Of a DNA stretch of 64,000 nucleotides, positions 1 through 11,847 are shown piece after piece; within the stretch, counting starts at the first letter, position 1; the number at the start of each line of letters is the position of its first letter. The notes below the pieces were generated by a model, which saw only the letters and a list, made by a program, of their open reading frames with translations, did not search any database and was not told the DNA's origin. This stretch comes from Armillaria gallica (Eukaryota; Basidiomycota; Agaricomycetes; Agaricales; Physalacriaceae): positions 558,001 to 622,000 of the forward strand of contig JBANDB010000020.1 of assembly GCA_037576215.1 (NCBI GenBank), read 5' to 3'. Made by a program: the position numbers and the translations under genes.

Positions 1-860
1 TTTCCCGACATGTTGCCCTTGCTGCCGCTCTCACTGTTTGCTCCTGGATTCCGTGTCGCTCCTCTCTTCTGGGAGTTACAGCTAGGTATCGGGGTATCGA
101 TTCTTGTAGCGAAGTAATGATGGCGGAATGTCCTATTAAGTATGCGATTTTTTGAATCGGGTATGATTTTTCGACGTTATCTTGCCTGATTTTGACTAGC
201 ATTGTAGGAGTTACCAGGAATAGTATGCGCTCCCGATGATCGTTCCATGTGAACTCGAACATGCACAAGCATTAGGTGGCTGACGAGCGTTTATCAAAAG
301 GAGGCCCCTTGGTCGTCATCATGGCCTCGGCATGGCCTAATGACGTCTTTATCGCCGTCCTCTCACCCAACTTTACTGCCCCGGCAGTCAGCCATCCGCC
401 GTCGATTTGCCGCCTCCTCACCGTAACGTGCCGCTGTGCCCAGCACACAATTAATATTACCTCCAGTGGTGATCCCAGTCCATCCGCGAGCTCCCATGTC
501 ACCAACACCCTTGTTGGCGTCGCATGCTCCCTCTCTGTCCTCACCGCATATCTCCCCAATGCGCTCTCACCGTATCAAAGCCAACCGTGGCGCCTATGTC
601 TAGTTAGTGGTGCCTGTCGTCGTCAAAATCTGAAGACGATGGACATGTGAGGGAGCCAAGTTTCAAGCTGCATATGCAAGCTTTAACAACGTGCCGAGAG
701 TGTACCAAATAGCGCGATACCGGCTATCGGCATGTGGAAGACGTCGATTGGGAGACGAAGAGATAACACGTCCGGTACTACGACGAGGAAGACAATAGAC
801 GGCCGTGCTGGGATCACAACCGGCGACGAGTAGGATTCGTCGCCGTTTCATTGTACCATA
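1..860. repeat. Duplicated non-coding block, copy alpha
   Basis: Diverged copy of a block also seen at about 18690-19640, 23850-24780 and 32380-33060. Shared landmarks are a 'tgggagttacgg'-like stretch near the start, a run resembling 'ccagattttgacttgc' and a terminal 'gtcgccgtttcattgtacca'. The short reading frames in it are not conserved between copies, so it is unlikely to be coding. In the other copies it lies between fungalysin remnants and the next caspase-like gene, so it marks the edge of a duplication unit. Function unknown. Confidence 0.7.
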
Positions 861-1167
861 TCATCTTCCCTTCTCGTCAACTAGCCCAATATTTTGTATC
901 ATTGCACGTCTTTATCGCTGTAGAATTGGCCCTTTATCTTCGTGAGAATCAATTGTACTTTGGACGTGATGTAAGCGATGCTTTTGACGTCGCTCCGAGT
1001 CTCCAATAATGTCTCCACAGCTGCTTGCATGCTTTTGCAATGGTGCGTTTACAGCTTATCTTTGCTGTTAAAAGTATGATGAGACGAGCAAGTCCACATC
1101 GATGATTCTAAAACTAAAGATACTTTGGCTTTGCCTGGATTCTATGGAGCGGTCGCACACTACACGC

Positions 1168-2116
1168 CACTCGAATATGGTGTACAGGACAACATTGTTG
1201 CCTCTCATTGAACTGTTCGATTACGTTGACGGCGGCTTGGGTTCTATTCCCTGCCTCCGAATCAGAATAGACAAGTACTGCTAGTTTTGTCTCCCCAAGT
1301 AATGCGTACCACGCTTGACCAGTGCTGAGTCTTTAATATTCGTGCACAATATCAACTTCGCCGCCTTTCCTTTCGGCTAGATAAAGAAAGAGGACTTGGC
1401 GGGCCGGACCTAACCCATGAGGTTCGAGTGGGAAATCTTCAAGAAGGCAACAACAAGACGATGTGCAATACGTCGTAAGTACGTCACCGGAAATATGGTG
1501 TAACAGCCACTTTCAACGGCGGGTCGGGTTTCAGTTCCCTTCTTTGAAACGACTGGCCTCATTTAACCATGACGTGTTGTAGTATTTCAACGGGCGAGTA
1601 GGAGATTATTCTTTCCCACAATATGCACCCAGTTTAAATTTATGAGGATTGCGTAGAGTGTACGTATCCTCGGATATGGTGTAACGGCTGACTTTGCATT
1701 CGGGTTTCGATTCACCTTATCCAAATTACGACGGTATTGTATCCATTGTTGTCTTGACTAAAAACCGCTCAATGAGCTTGACCGTCGTGCACTTTGTAGG
1801 GTACGGTCAGTCGCAAGGAAGTATGCATTTCGGATTGCTTGTAAGGTTTTACATAGTAATTCCGATAACGTTGAGTACCCGGAAGTTCGATGGCCCGGCA
1901 ATGCCTTGGCTTCAATGGAAAACGAGTTATCACGGAGCAGGGCCTGTCACTATGTCATCCAATCTTTGCTTGTACTCAGTAGGTGATTGTAACTTTTATT
2001 GTTGGTTTGTTAATTTTCTCTACAGTGTTGACTTTAACGGAATTTCATAGCAGGGTACTCTACTACCTTCGAATATGGTGTAAGCACTAAAATTGCTCTA
2101 TCGGGTTCGAACCCTC
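1168..2116 (+). repeat. Cluster of tRNA-like (SINE-like) A-box/B-box motifs
   Basis: Four spaced copies of a motif beginning 'ATATGGTGTA' occur at about 1174, 1493, 1674 and 2073. The copy at 1676-1687 contains TGGTGTAACGG, a perfect match to the eukaryotic pol III A-box consensus. It is followed by a B-box-like GGGTTTCGATTCACC at 1702. The copy at 2073 is followed by GGTTCGAACCC at 2104, a perfect B box. No cloverleaf or anticodon arm could be built, so these are better read as decayed tRNA-derived SINEs than as tRNA genes. The rest of 861-2330 shows no gene. Confidence 0.55.
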
Positions 2117-2329
2117 CGAGTATCTCTACGTTTGATTTTCCCCGAAAACGGTGCTCATTGCACAGGGTTCTGGATTGACAAAAATGAAGGGTATTGCATT
2201 TCCGATGATTGAAGAAGCAAGGTATCATATCCTTCTTTGTGAATATTGCAGCCGCTGGAATTTATTGTCAGAGGTAATAAGTATGGGTAGACGGTATTCA
2301 GCATCGACTCAGAACGCTCTTGTCGTCTA

Positions 2330-3010
2330 CATAATTTGCAGCGTTTACGCCTAAACCCCGACTAGCACGCATTAGCCCCGTCGTACCGGTTCTGATCAGC
2401 TTGTATCCACGTGTCTCAGGCGTTAGGCACTACAGCCCGTTCGTCAGCCAGGCAACATGGCCAGTTTGAAGAAAGTTACTCATGCGTTAGATTACACGAC
2501 TGGAGGGAAAGCGCGCTGAGGAGGAGGTAGAGCCAGATGACGTTGCCTTCCTCTGTCTGTCGCCATAGATCCGAACCCGTGCATCTCGATGAGCACGACA
2601 TAGAGGTTGTGAGGCAGTAAGTAATTTGATGCGAGAATTCTGGTATGGTTCCGTTGTGCCGTGGGTCATCAGAGTCTATATTCGTATCCTACAAGTTCCG
2701 GATTAACCTGCATGATAGAATTCTCTGTATATATATCAGGGTGATAATTAAGAACTTATTCTGGCAGTGTTCGGCACTCATATCCGAGTCCTGCATGCAT
2801 GATTAACCTCGGTCCATTTCTTGGCAAAGTTGTGATACGAGACAGTGGAAGGCATATAGTGCTTCCATCCAGCTATACATGTAGGTGTTGGTGAACGCCA
2901 TGTCGATATTATCTCTGTTGACGGGGCCGAGAACAATTCCATAAAGAAGGTATGAGCGGTCGTTGAGAGGTCACCGAGGATAGGGAAGATCTGTAGGCAT
3001 TGTTTCCGTC
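2330..3010 (-). pseudogene. Fungalysin (M36 metallopeptidase) remnant, C-terminal part
   Basis: On the - strand the stretch near 2345-2430 is the nucleotide homologue of the clear M36 C-terminus at 14835-15060 (aspartate, asparagine and tyrosine near a 'tryptophan...alanine-serine-arginine-glycine-leucine-glycine' tail). M36 enzymes are secreted zinc metallopeptidases. Here the frame is broken by stops and indels and no HExxH zinc motif is visible. The piece at 2780-2830 resembles sequence near 25210-25240 and 22790, which in the better-preserved copy lies upstream of the zinc motif. It is the most decayed of the fungalysin copies and adjoins the SINE-like cluster. Confidence 0.5.
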
Positions 3011-5180
3011 ACGATGGGCAGTCAGAAGGTGAAATAAGGCACTCTGAGAGTGTCATACGTCGTTTGGCTGCTCTAGACCGAGGCTGAAGGCACAAGGGAA
3101 AATTTTCCGGGTCTATGAGTGACTCGTTGCCTTTGGTGACGCGTGTTCAGTTCACCTGGGATGGACACCATGTGAGCTCGTTGGTGATCATTTGGGTGCC
3201 ACAAGGCGTGAGGAAGGACGGACCTGGTCAGTACACTCCAAACTCCGCGGCAATCAGAGCTTAAGCGCTTAAGATCGAAAATAAAGCATGTATGAATGAA
3301 GATGTGGTTCTGAAATGGAAACCTCTGGACAGTGATGGGAGCCATACCAAACAGCCTTGCGCATCGCACCCTTCCAATTCTGAAGTCCCGAAATATGCTA
3401 TTGCGCTCTCGTTTATGGAACAGGCGAGAGATCCAGGTCGGAGATTACTCTGAGAGCGGCGGCAAATGAATGGCTTGACAAATCAGGCGTCTCGCTGCCC
3501 CTCGGGTAGTACTAGAAAAATGAGTCTGTCTCGTCTGAGACAATGTTTGAGAAAGACGCCCTTGAAGTTCGCTTGGAAAACGAGAGGGTTTAGAGGAAAT
3601 TTTTGGGCCCAAGAAGTGGGCACTCAATCAACATTTAATCTCCCTTGAAAATCAGGGCTTTCACCTAAAACGACATCGTGGAGATCCGATCAAGCACGAG
3701 ATCATAGCCCACCAAAATCGGAGGTACAAGATCCCCTTGGCGGAAAATTGTCCTTGACACGAAATATCTACATCTGATAGGTCCTTATCTTGCTTCTTTT
3801 TTCTTTGTTTCTCGAATCCCAAGCCAAAATCTGCCAGACGTGCCGCGGCACAATACTCAATACCCGAAGTCATCTTTCTAGGTATCATTGAATGATGCAT
3901 GCCTGGAGTGTACTTCAATATACGAAACGACAAAGATGATTACTTACTTATAACTGCAATGACCAGGTATCGGTAACACCGATACATAGTCAACGGCGAC
4001 ATTGTTGCCATTTGAGAGAGACAAAACTTTCTGACATTGACTCAAATTACTGAAGAAGCTCATTAAGGCAGAACTTGTCCTGCGCACGTCTTGCCTTGGG
4101 AACCGAGAGCCTGAGAAATTTTTAAGAAGCAAGATAAGCGCCGACCCGGAGATTATGTGCCCGGGCTAACTTTAAACTTTCCCCGGTTGGTTTACAAGAA
4201 CCGCCTAATTGCGTCTATTATGTGATTTTGCATACTATGGCAGTTGCTTTCGTCTTTATACCTCAGCTTTGCTTTTCCATCGCCGCATCCAGCTGTAATT
4301 CGACCTACCAAAAAAACTTCAATGAAATATGTTTGCTCTACGTGAATTTTGTTTCCCGACATGGTGTTCTAATTTTATTACTAGCTCCAGGCTCAAATTC
4401 AAACAATTTTGAATCAGATTCAGATTTAGTACGCGCGCGGGAACCATATCTTCAGTATAATTTACCAACTTCTACATGAACGATTATATTGCACTTCATC
4501 TTGGTGAAGGTTTTTATGTCTTGAGAGGCGTCGGATACGCTCTGCGACACAGTCAAATTCGACGAGTCGAGACCAGGGGTACCAATATAAAAACGATCAC
4601 CCGGTTTGCGCGCACTATTTAGCCGAGTTAGGTAACAGAGTACATGTAGCATCCTCATCGTGTATCGTGTCTTCGTCTGTCTAGGAGAGACTATGTTAGG
4701 TTCCTTTCTTCTCAGTTCTCTGCGCATTCTTTTCATTTCTCGTTGCTTCTCCCTAAGTCATGACAGGCTCAAATTCTGGTTATATGTCAGGTCGCTAGCG
4801 AAGACGCCCAAAATACGTGTCGCGTCAAAGGTCAGAGGAGCTTTCCACGTACCACGGTAAATGACATTGTGCGGTAAATGAACAAAATGGAGCTCAAGCG
4901 ATGCAGCTCTTCATTCTTTGACATATTCAGTCAGAGGTTCAGTGTAGACAACGAAAGACGTTGTGGATGATCGACGAGGTGAAGTTGAAACGAATGAATA
5001 CACATGAAAAAAAGCTTCACATAACTATTACCTACAAGGCTAGGAACTCCGGACCGAGAAGGGTAGATCAACACGGTTCTAGAAGTATGTGCCTCCACTT
5101 AATCCCGAGCGCATTCTTGATCGAGAAGATGTACAGAAACATTCCCGTTAGATTTAACTGATTTCATGCGTTTCTGACCT
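3010..5180. other. No supported gene; non-coding spacer
   Basis: Short frames on both strands overlap one another and lack exon-like conservation. One - strand frame near 3661-3933 contains a 'leucine-alanine-aspartate-phenylalanine-glycine' run that resembles a kinase DFG motif, but no neighbouring kinase motif supports it. The last 150 bases (about 5180-5330) are homologous to 38887-39035, upstream of caspase-like copy 6, and are therefore promoter-proximal sequence. Confidence 0.5.
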
Positions 5181-5319
5181 GAACACCTAATTTTTGGAAG
5201 CTTAGCGCTCAGCCTTCAATTGAAAAGTGGTTGAAGAGTGGCCGTTTTTCAGCAAAAAAGCGTCTAGGATAAACTGTAAAAGGCGATGAGAGAACGCAAG
5301 GAATAATTCCAGGACAGTG

Positions 5320-5327
5320 TATAAAAG
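5320..5327 (+). promoter_or_regulatory. TATA box of caspase-like copy 1
   Basis: TATAAAAG lies about 200 bp upstream of exon 2 of copy 1. The surrounding 150 bp, including 'attccaggacag' just before and 'cgattccgtattcctct' just after, is shared with copy 6 (39027). Copies 2-5 have a different upstream sequence. Confidence 0.6.
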
Positions 5328-5521
5328 AGATCCATTTCTCCCTTGATCCCTCTTTGTCGACACTAATCGTCGATTCCGTATTCCTCTAAAATCCCTCGTC
5401 TGTGTTTCACCGAACGCTGTTCATCATTCCCCGATTACTCGATGAACATGGCACGTGTCAAACCTCTCGCAGTCAGTCGTTCAATTTCCCCTGCTCTACT
5501 CGTTGCTTTAACTTCGTGCAG

Positions 5522-6734
5522 GCTGATGCGATATCATTGAAATTGCAACAAATCGCAGAACAAATACGCATGCTGGAGGAGTTTGAGGTCTACTTAGCAG
5601 AGGAACTGGGGATTTCTGCGGAGGATATTGACTTGGTTAGAATCCTCCTTGAGGTTAAAAACAAGGCTTCGCAGGACGTGGACTACTCACTCAGTCTGGG
5701 GAGGCTCCGCAAACTACATCACCTCCGCCTTCAATATAGTCTTGCTCAGCGGAATCTTCTAGTCAATTTGGAAGTCTGTCCATCTCCTCTAGGTGTAAGT
5801 CGCAACCAAGTTGTCGCACCCCGTAATACTAATTGGTCACATTTCAGGCCCCCCATCGTGTCGACGCCTCCAGATTCTGGGCTGTACTCATTGGTATTGA
5901 TGAGTATGCATCCTATCCGCTGCGTGGTTGTGTATAAGACGTACGATTGATGGAAAGGTACTTAACTGAGGACCTCGGCATGCTCAGGGATCGTATCCAG
6001 CTTCTTCTCGGATCCAAGGAGAACCTGTCTCCTGAAGATCCTACATACCCCTCCCGTGCCCACATCGTCGGTACCCTTCTCAGTCTCATTACCAACTCCA
6101 ACATCGCGCGCGGCGACAATATCATCATCTATTACTCTGGACACGGCTCATACTACCCGTACCACACAGAGGAAGATGACGGGCCAGAATACATCGAAAC
6201 GCTCTGTCCCATCGATCGCGACACTCTTGGTGAAAACGGAAAACCCGTGCCTGACATCAGCGACCGGGAACTTAACACACTTCTATCCCTCATCTGCCGA
6301 GCGAAGGGCTATTGCATCACCGTCATTCTAGTAGCGTCAGCCGAGGTTTACCTGAGCCGGGAGCACGTACTTTCCCTCCCATGATACGCGCCACACTTGA
6401 GGATATGCTCGTTGCTGGAGAGAAGAATCTGATGCATTGCCCTGGCTTCCGCTCTATTTTAGCGAAGGACTGGCTGCCGGATATGAACTCCCACGTCGTC
6501 CTGGCAGCCTGTAGAGACTATGAATATGCAAAGGCGAAGAGAATGAACAGAGAAGATGGCATGGCGGGGTATATTGGAATCTTCACAGACTCGCTTGTGC
6601 GTGCTCTACGGTCTGGTCACTGGAGAAAAGAGACGACATACGTCGATCTCCTTAATTGTTTGGATAAAACGTCTTATCAAACACCGGTCGCTGCTGGAAA
6701 CCGTAAACGTGCGCGCCTCTGGTATCAAGAGTGA
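5522..6734 (+). pseudogene. Caspase-like (p20) protein copy 1, inactivated
   Basis: Exon 2 (5522-5794, 273 bp) encodes the acidic helical N-terminal segment shared by all copies. Exon 3 starts at 5848 and encodes a caspase-like p20 domain of clan CD cysteine peptidases, with the catalytic histidine in YYSGHGSY. Two lesions are visible. A TAA at 5935-5937 replaces the CCA codon of the intact copies. A 16-bp deletion at about 6328 removes the segment that encodes the catalytic 'aspartate-cysteine-cysteine-histidine-serine' motif and shifts the frame. The frame is restored only in the sense that the C-terminal part (about 6384-6734, ending LWYQE) stays recognisable. Exon 1 is unclear: an ATG near 5449 aligns with the ATG|GTATGT of copy 6, but here the following bases are not a canonical donor. 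The gene cannot make an active peptidase. Confidence 0.85.
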
Positions 6735-7199
6735 AACCAGCAAGTTTCGCTTAGCCAATACTGATAGCTCACTTTTCGATCGTTAGTTAACATAAACCTG
6801 TCGGTTTTACATCATGAATGTTTTTCTGTACGTAGTATAACTTACGAAGAGGATTATAGTAATTTTTTTAGGACCCGTCGTTCAGGGACCAATATTTAGT
6901 TCGCGACGCACTTGACGGCTAGACCGCGACAAAAGCGCGCGGCAATGAACCCCCAAATCCAATTCTAAGAAGAGACAGAAGAAGGCGACAGTGATATGAT
7001 AGGACGTAAACTGATTTCTATGCCGTTCGTCCTTCGAGACGATTGATCTCAAGCAAACCGAATTTAAAGCTTCGCGTTCTCAGCTTGTCTTGCATTTTTC
7101 GGGGTGTGTCATGAGAAGAAAAGGCTCTCGCAAGGTTGGTTTGGCACTTCTGGAGGCTGTTGACTTACTGCAGCACGTTCATCAGCCAGGCAACACGAG

Positions 7200-8690
7200 A
7201 ACGTGAAGGAAGCTACTTACGCATGGGATCACACGGTTTGAGAGAGAGCGTGTCGATGAAGAGGTGAAGTGAAACAATGTTGTCTTTTATGTCGTCGATC
7301 GCCGTTGAAGAGAACGCGTGAACCTCGATGAGCGCGGCGTAGATATCGTGGAGCATGTTTATCCACGCTTCGCCAATATCTGGATATTGGGTAGTAAGTG
7401 AAGGATGGCATGGCCTTACCATGCACCCTGGTGGATGGAGGAGTACTGGAGAGGTAGTGTAAGGGTATGTTCGGATACCGGCCCGGTAGTTGCAGATCCA
7501 TCTTGCTAGGAACATCTGGGATCGGGGTTTTTTTTAGCTGCGGGAACATGGGGAGGAGAAATATGCGTACCAGGATGACATAGCGTCTAACCACCTGTAA
7601 ATAAGAATTTAGAGATCGAAGAACCCGTAAGGTAAAAGGTCGCGTACCTTCGCTCATTCAACCACCGGAGTGTGGTTGTCCGAGGGCATCCCACGGCCCG
7701 GAGCCATTCGTATAAGAATATGTAATCCTCGAGTGCTCTGTCGCATTGAGGGCCCGTTGGAGTCCATATCATACGTACATCCTGCAGATCCCTGACAAAC
7801 GTCAGCTTCATATCATGAAACAAGGGGGTCCGAGGATTGCAAAAAACTACATCCACTCGACTTTTTTTTTTAGGCCCCAGCCAGCCGACCGACCGACCTC
7901 CGTGGGAATAACATACTAAGTTGGTGCAAAACATAACATTGGTAAGCGCACCGCCACCGGCAAGCCAACATTACCGGTATAGCCGTCATCGATAGGTGGC
8001 AGTGTTGACCTACCATATTCCCTGACCCCCTTCGCATGGGACACAAAATCACCAAGACACTTCAGAGCCTATATGTAAAGGTCAGAAGCAATGTTGAACT
8101 TATTTTATTCAGTTTTGACTGTGTGCATGACAGGAATTACCCCAAAAAGTCTGAAAAAAAATCGATAGAGAATTTTTTTTTAGTCCCCATCGAGCCGACC
8201 GACCGACCAACCGGGTGTTCCGGCTTGACGGTCCGGTACCCCCTTGTCATGAAATCAAAGGGGGGATAAACTCGGGTGGCATTGTGTTGTTCTTCCTGCT
8301 CATAACTTGCATGCTCGTCGATGCATGGCTGCCTCCAGTTGAAGGTGTAGCCTTGTCGACGATGCAGAAGGAGGTGGTGTGTGTGGCGTCGACTTTGGTT
8401 CCACTTGTGGTACTGAGGGTGGTGTTGTAGAGGAAGTCGAAGGGATCGGTGGACGTTTGAGAGATCGTTACGGATTGGAGGGATTTGTAGTCGATGAAAA
8501 TGCTGCTATGGAGGGAGTCAGAGGATAAAAGATTGTTTGGCGAGAGGGACGCACACGGTTTGGTTGTTTGCTACCTAGCCTGAAGGAGATGAGACAAGGT
8601 CTCTACAAGTTTATCTTCGCCTTCGGTGACGGTGTCTTTGGTTGTTGAGATGACGGTGTACTGGTGATGTCACGTAAATTTCGTGTCAGA
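7200..8690 (-). pseudogene. Fungalysin (M36) pseudogene copy a
   Basis: The - strand at 7213-7515 matches the M36 region after the zinc site: 'tyrosine-proline-tyrosine-threonine-threonine-serine', then 'aspartate-isoleucine-glycine-glutamate-alanine-tryptophan' and 'histidine-alanine-phenylalanine-serine-serine-threonine', ending 'leucine-lysine-proline-cysteine-aspartate-proline'. The stretch at 7730-7810 corresponds to the strand before the HExxH motif, and 8300-8690 corresponds to the upstream catalytic-domain and prodomain parts. The zinc motif itself is not visible. Fungalysins are secreted zinc endopeptidases. This copy is broken by frameshifts and interrupted by a 426-bp MITE (7821-8246). 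A poly-T/GACC-rich stretch near 7861-7895 recurs at 8173-8208 inside that MITE. Confidence 0.75.
7821..8246. mobile_element. hAT-like MITE, 426 bp, with 8-bp target-site duplication
   Basis: The element begins CAAGGGGGTCCG and ends CGGTACCCCCTTG, so its ends are inverted repeats apart from one inserted base. It is bounded by direct repeats TCATGAAA at 7813-7820 and 8247-8254. An 8-bp duplication and CA..TG ends fit the hAT superfamily. There is no transposase frame, so it is non-autonomous. It sits inside the decayed fungalysin gene. Near each end it also carries a run of Ts followed by a GACCGACCGACC motif. Confidence 0.8.
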
Positions 8691-11600
8691 GAGTAAGATA
8701 TTGCTCGCAATATTACCTAACGACAAGATCTCTTCTATGGGGGTATGACTATACCTCCTCCCCCGAAGGTAAAAATCACCTCCAGAACCTAGAATGACAA
8801 ATATGCCATCAAGGAGGGGCGAAATTCGTGGAAGAACAAAGCACACCTTCGTAGTTAGTGGTGGGTTGGTAGAGCTATTAAGTATGCTATCGCTGTCCCT
8901 CGCGAGGGAAGGTCTACCGGAGGAAGACGAGTGCGCGTTGTAGAATGGTGTTAGATCACGAACTTGTCTTCTCGCCACGAGATTGGCTGAACCCGCTCCT
9001 TCATGAGAATAAGTCATGACTGATGTCGCACGCGACAAAACGAAGATATGGAGCCATCTTACATTTGTGCATTCGCCCTTCTTCCTTGAGTACGCTGAAC
9101 CACGGAAAAGGCATTACAGCGGGACAATGGCTCAGGTAATGCTGCGCCTCGCTGCGGCAGCTGCTGGCCATCAACATCATCGATTACATGTATGAGGATG
9201 AAGAGAAGACTCACTTGTCCGCATTCACTGACGGTGGTAGTGAGCTCGATGTGCCTGTATCTGTCCAGCAAGACCCAAATTGAAAATATCACTTACAAAC
9301 AATGCCTACGAGATCAAAATAAGTAACTCGCAAAGAAAAGGGGGACATATACATACCTCTTGGGTATGTTGCCTGCGCATGAGAGAGACGAGTGACGACA
9401 ACTTTGAAGATTAGCCACTACCAAGCGCTGAGGCCTGAGTTGTGGAAGGATGCCTGTCTTCTTGATGTGGCGCAACATAGCAGGGGAGACACGTCTGAGA
9501 TGCATGTGATATTTTTACATTACGAAACGATGACAACAAATATTCCCGCTACCTTGGTAGTGGTCGTTCGCTCCTGTTTGAAGAAGATAACCGGTTCAGA
9601 CGCCGATGGCTGTGAATCGGAGTTCCGCTAGGTTCCGTGCTTCCCGTCACCCCGATCACTTCTCAAACATGTTTCGCTTTCCAGGGACCCTGGAGTATAA
9701 AGTCAGTCCTGTCGCACTTCTGCATCCCCCTTCCTTTGCATAATTGCTTCTTGAATTCAGCTTTAAAGCCTGTGTTTTCGTGTCCATGGCCCGGCCTATA
9801 GCTACTTACCTCTAGTACACCACTTATTGAAGCTAGTCCCGCATGGACCGGTGCTTCAATGGTCTTTCTAATCTGATAGCTCTACGAATTCTCCTGTGAG
9901 TTGTACCTTTCTGTTTTTAAGCTGCTACTTATTCATGTATCAGTGTCACTGCCATAGAGGTGACATCGCCGTCGTAGATTCCATGGATGGGCTTGCTACT
10001 TGACGGAAATGACACTGTTGGTTGTCCTGTGCATATCGCTGAATCGCTGAACCGCTGTACCGCTGTACTGCTGATACTGCTGATAATGCCGCTCTGTTGA
10101 AAATTCTACTCATACTCTCCTTGCCGATAAAACTTGCTCATACATATCTACTTGTTGGTGTCGTTTATTGCTCAGTCTTCTGCTCTTTAAGTATTTGAGG
10201 GTTTTGTTACTACTTTGTAATTAATATCCTATAACTCATGAATTGCTTTCGAATCACACCTCTCATCGCTGTACCGCGGTAGCCGGTTGACGGAAGCAGG
10301 CTAGATGTAACCCCTATGGATTACGCGTTGTTTACATCTATTGTTTACTGTAGCCTTATATGCCTCCGTGGAGGCTGATCGTCTCTTTACCTTGTATTCT
10401 ATGTTCTAACCGCAACAGAGCTGATTCCTGTTTTGTTGCGCATGTCTTCAGTGTTCCCAGTAGCGACTGGGTTCCACTAGAGCGAACGTCTTTTGACCAT
10501 CCTCCTTCATTGTAGTGCTGTAGTTTTTCAAGGACTATATGGTGGTCAGGACCGACGAAATAAAGAGCCAAATGTATTCACATTGGTATGCATAGCGACA
10601 CTCGTCAACATCTTCTCCATCGAGTGAAGAGTTAACGAGAGATGTGGTACTTTTGGGGGAATAGTTGTACCACCTCTGCTTACTTGCTCAGATTTTCACG
10701 ATGAAAAGAAATAGCAGGACACCCGCCGAAGCGGGAAAGGAAGTGAATTGGCTTGGAGAGGAGTAGAGACTCGAGAGAGCTGCTACAAGTACATACAGAT
10801 GACAAAAAGTAGACATATTCAGTAGATAATATATAAAATATGGGAGAGGTGGGTGGGTGAGCGAAAAAAGTGTTAAATTATGAAATACGGGACGACGATG
10901 GTGATGGATGGTGAACGACGACGGTGAACGGTGGTGATGGTGATGAACGACGTGAAGATGACTCTCCGTTACCCATTTCGATGTCATCCCGAGCCCGGCA
11001 TCTGCCACGCCGACGACGACCACGATGCACTGAGCCCGTGCAGAGGCCTACGAAAATGTTCCCTACCCTTGGAACCCACATTTATGCCGAACTGGAGTGG
11101 TTTGAAAGAGAGAAGAGTCCGCCAAGTGTAGGGGCTATTTCTATCAATCTACATCAGCTCGACCAACATGCTCCGATATTTTGAGAAATATTCCACTTGT
11201 ATATCCACCCAGGAACGGAAATTATCGTGGGCAGAAGGAGGAAAACGTCGGCCCTTTCTCAGGAAGATGGTCTATGCAGCACGAGTTTTAGAGGACATGC
11301 CCTGTTTTGTCCACATCGTCTTCACGGAGCATGAGTCCTACGCCGAGTGAGATGGTCTTTTTGCGGGAGCAGGCGTAAGTGTGCCATGGATTGTCGAGGG
11401 AAGATTAATATTTTCTTGGGACAGCAAACTGCGGGTTGGGAGACAGCGGTCATAGGGTACCTTCAAGGCGACGTCGGCAGGTCGAGTCAATCATGTCCAA
11501 TGATGTCTCTGAGCAGAGAGCACGGCGTGGTTCAAACTAGCTTGATGGGATTGTTGCTGGGCTTAGGTGCAAATTAGTAGATGCACATCGTCTAAGACGA

Positions 11601-11730
11601 ATGCGATTGCAATTCTTGACCAGCGCGTGGTATTTCGCAAGGGTGACACATCCGAGCACTGAGCTTCAAGATTCCGAGATGCGCTCGGAATTATGCCTGC
11701 CGGCTGATGCTGCCAGTGACCAGAACTTCA
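8690..11730. other. No supported gene; low-complexity tracts
   Basis: No frame with conserved exon structure is visible. Two simple-repeat tracts stand out: a decayed 8-9 bp 'GCTGNACC'-like array at about 10030-10090, and a GATGGTGA-type tract at about 10895-10965, which explains the apparent His-rich and Arg-rich reading frames there. The + strand frames at 11168-11577 are not recognisable. Confidence 0.5.
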
Positions 11731-11734
11731 AGGA

Positions 11735-11741
11735 TATATAA
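11735..11741 (+). promoter_or_regulatory. TATA box of caspase-like copy 2
   Basis: TATATAA lies about 110 bp upstream of the exon 1 ATG. It is preceded by 'tcaagga', which is also found before the TATA box of copy 3, and followed by a pyrimidine-rich leader shared with copies 3 and 4. Confidence 0.6.
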
Positions 11742-11847
11742 CGCTTACAGCGCTCCTTCCCTCTTTCATTGTGACCATCGCCATCTATCTCAATTCCTAT
11801 TCCTCTTCCAAGTTTTACGCAAGTCCTGCCCAAAACTGTGCGCCGAG

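Noticed and set aside
276..650. 124-codon + frame in the leftmost block
   Set aside because: Homologous blocks at 18.9, 24.2 and 32.7 kb do not keep this frame, so it is not a conserved coding sequence.
3661..3933. A - strand frame with a kinase-like 'LADFG' motif
   Set aside because: No catalytic loop, glycine loop or APE motif nearby; the frame is short and basic and looks like chance.
10688..11131. Histidine-rich and arginine-rich open frames on both strands
   Set aside because: They translate a GATGGTGA/GACGACG simple-repeat tract in different frames; not genes.
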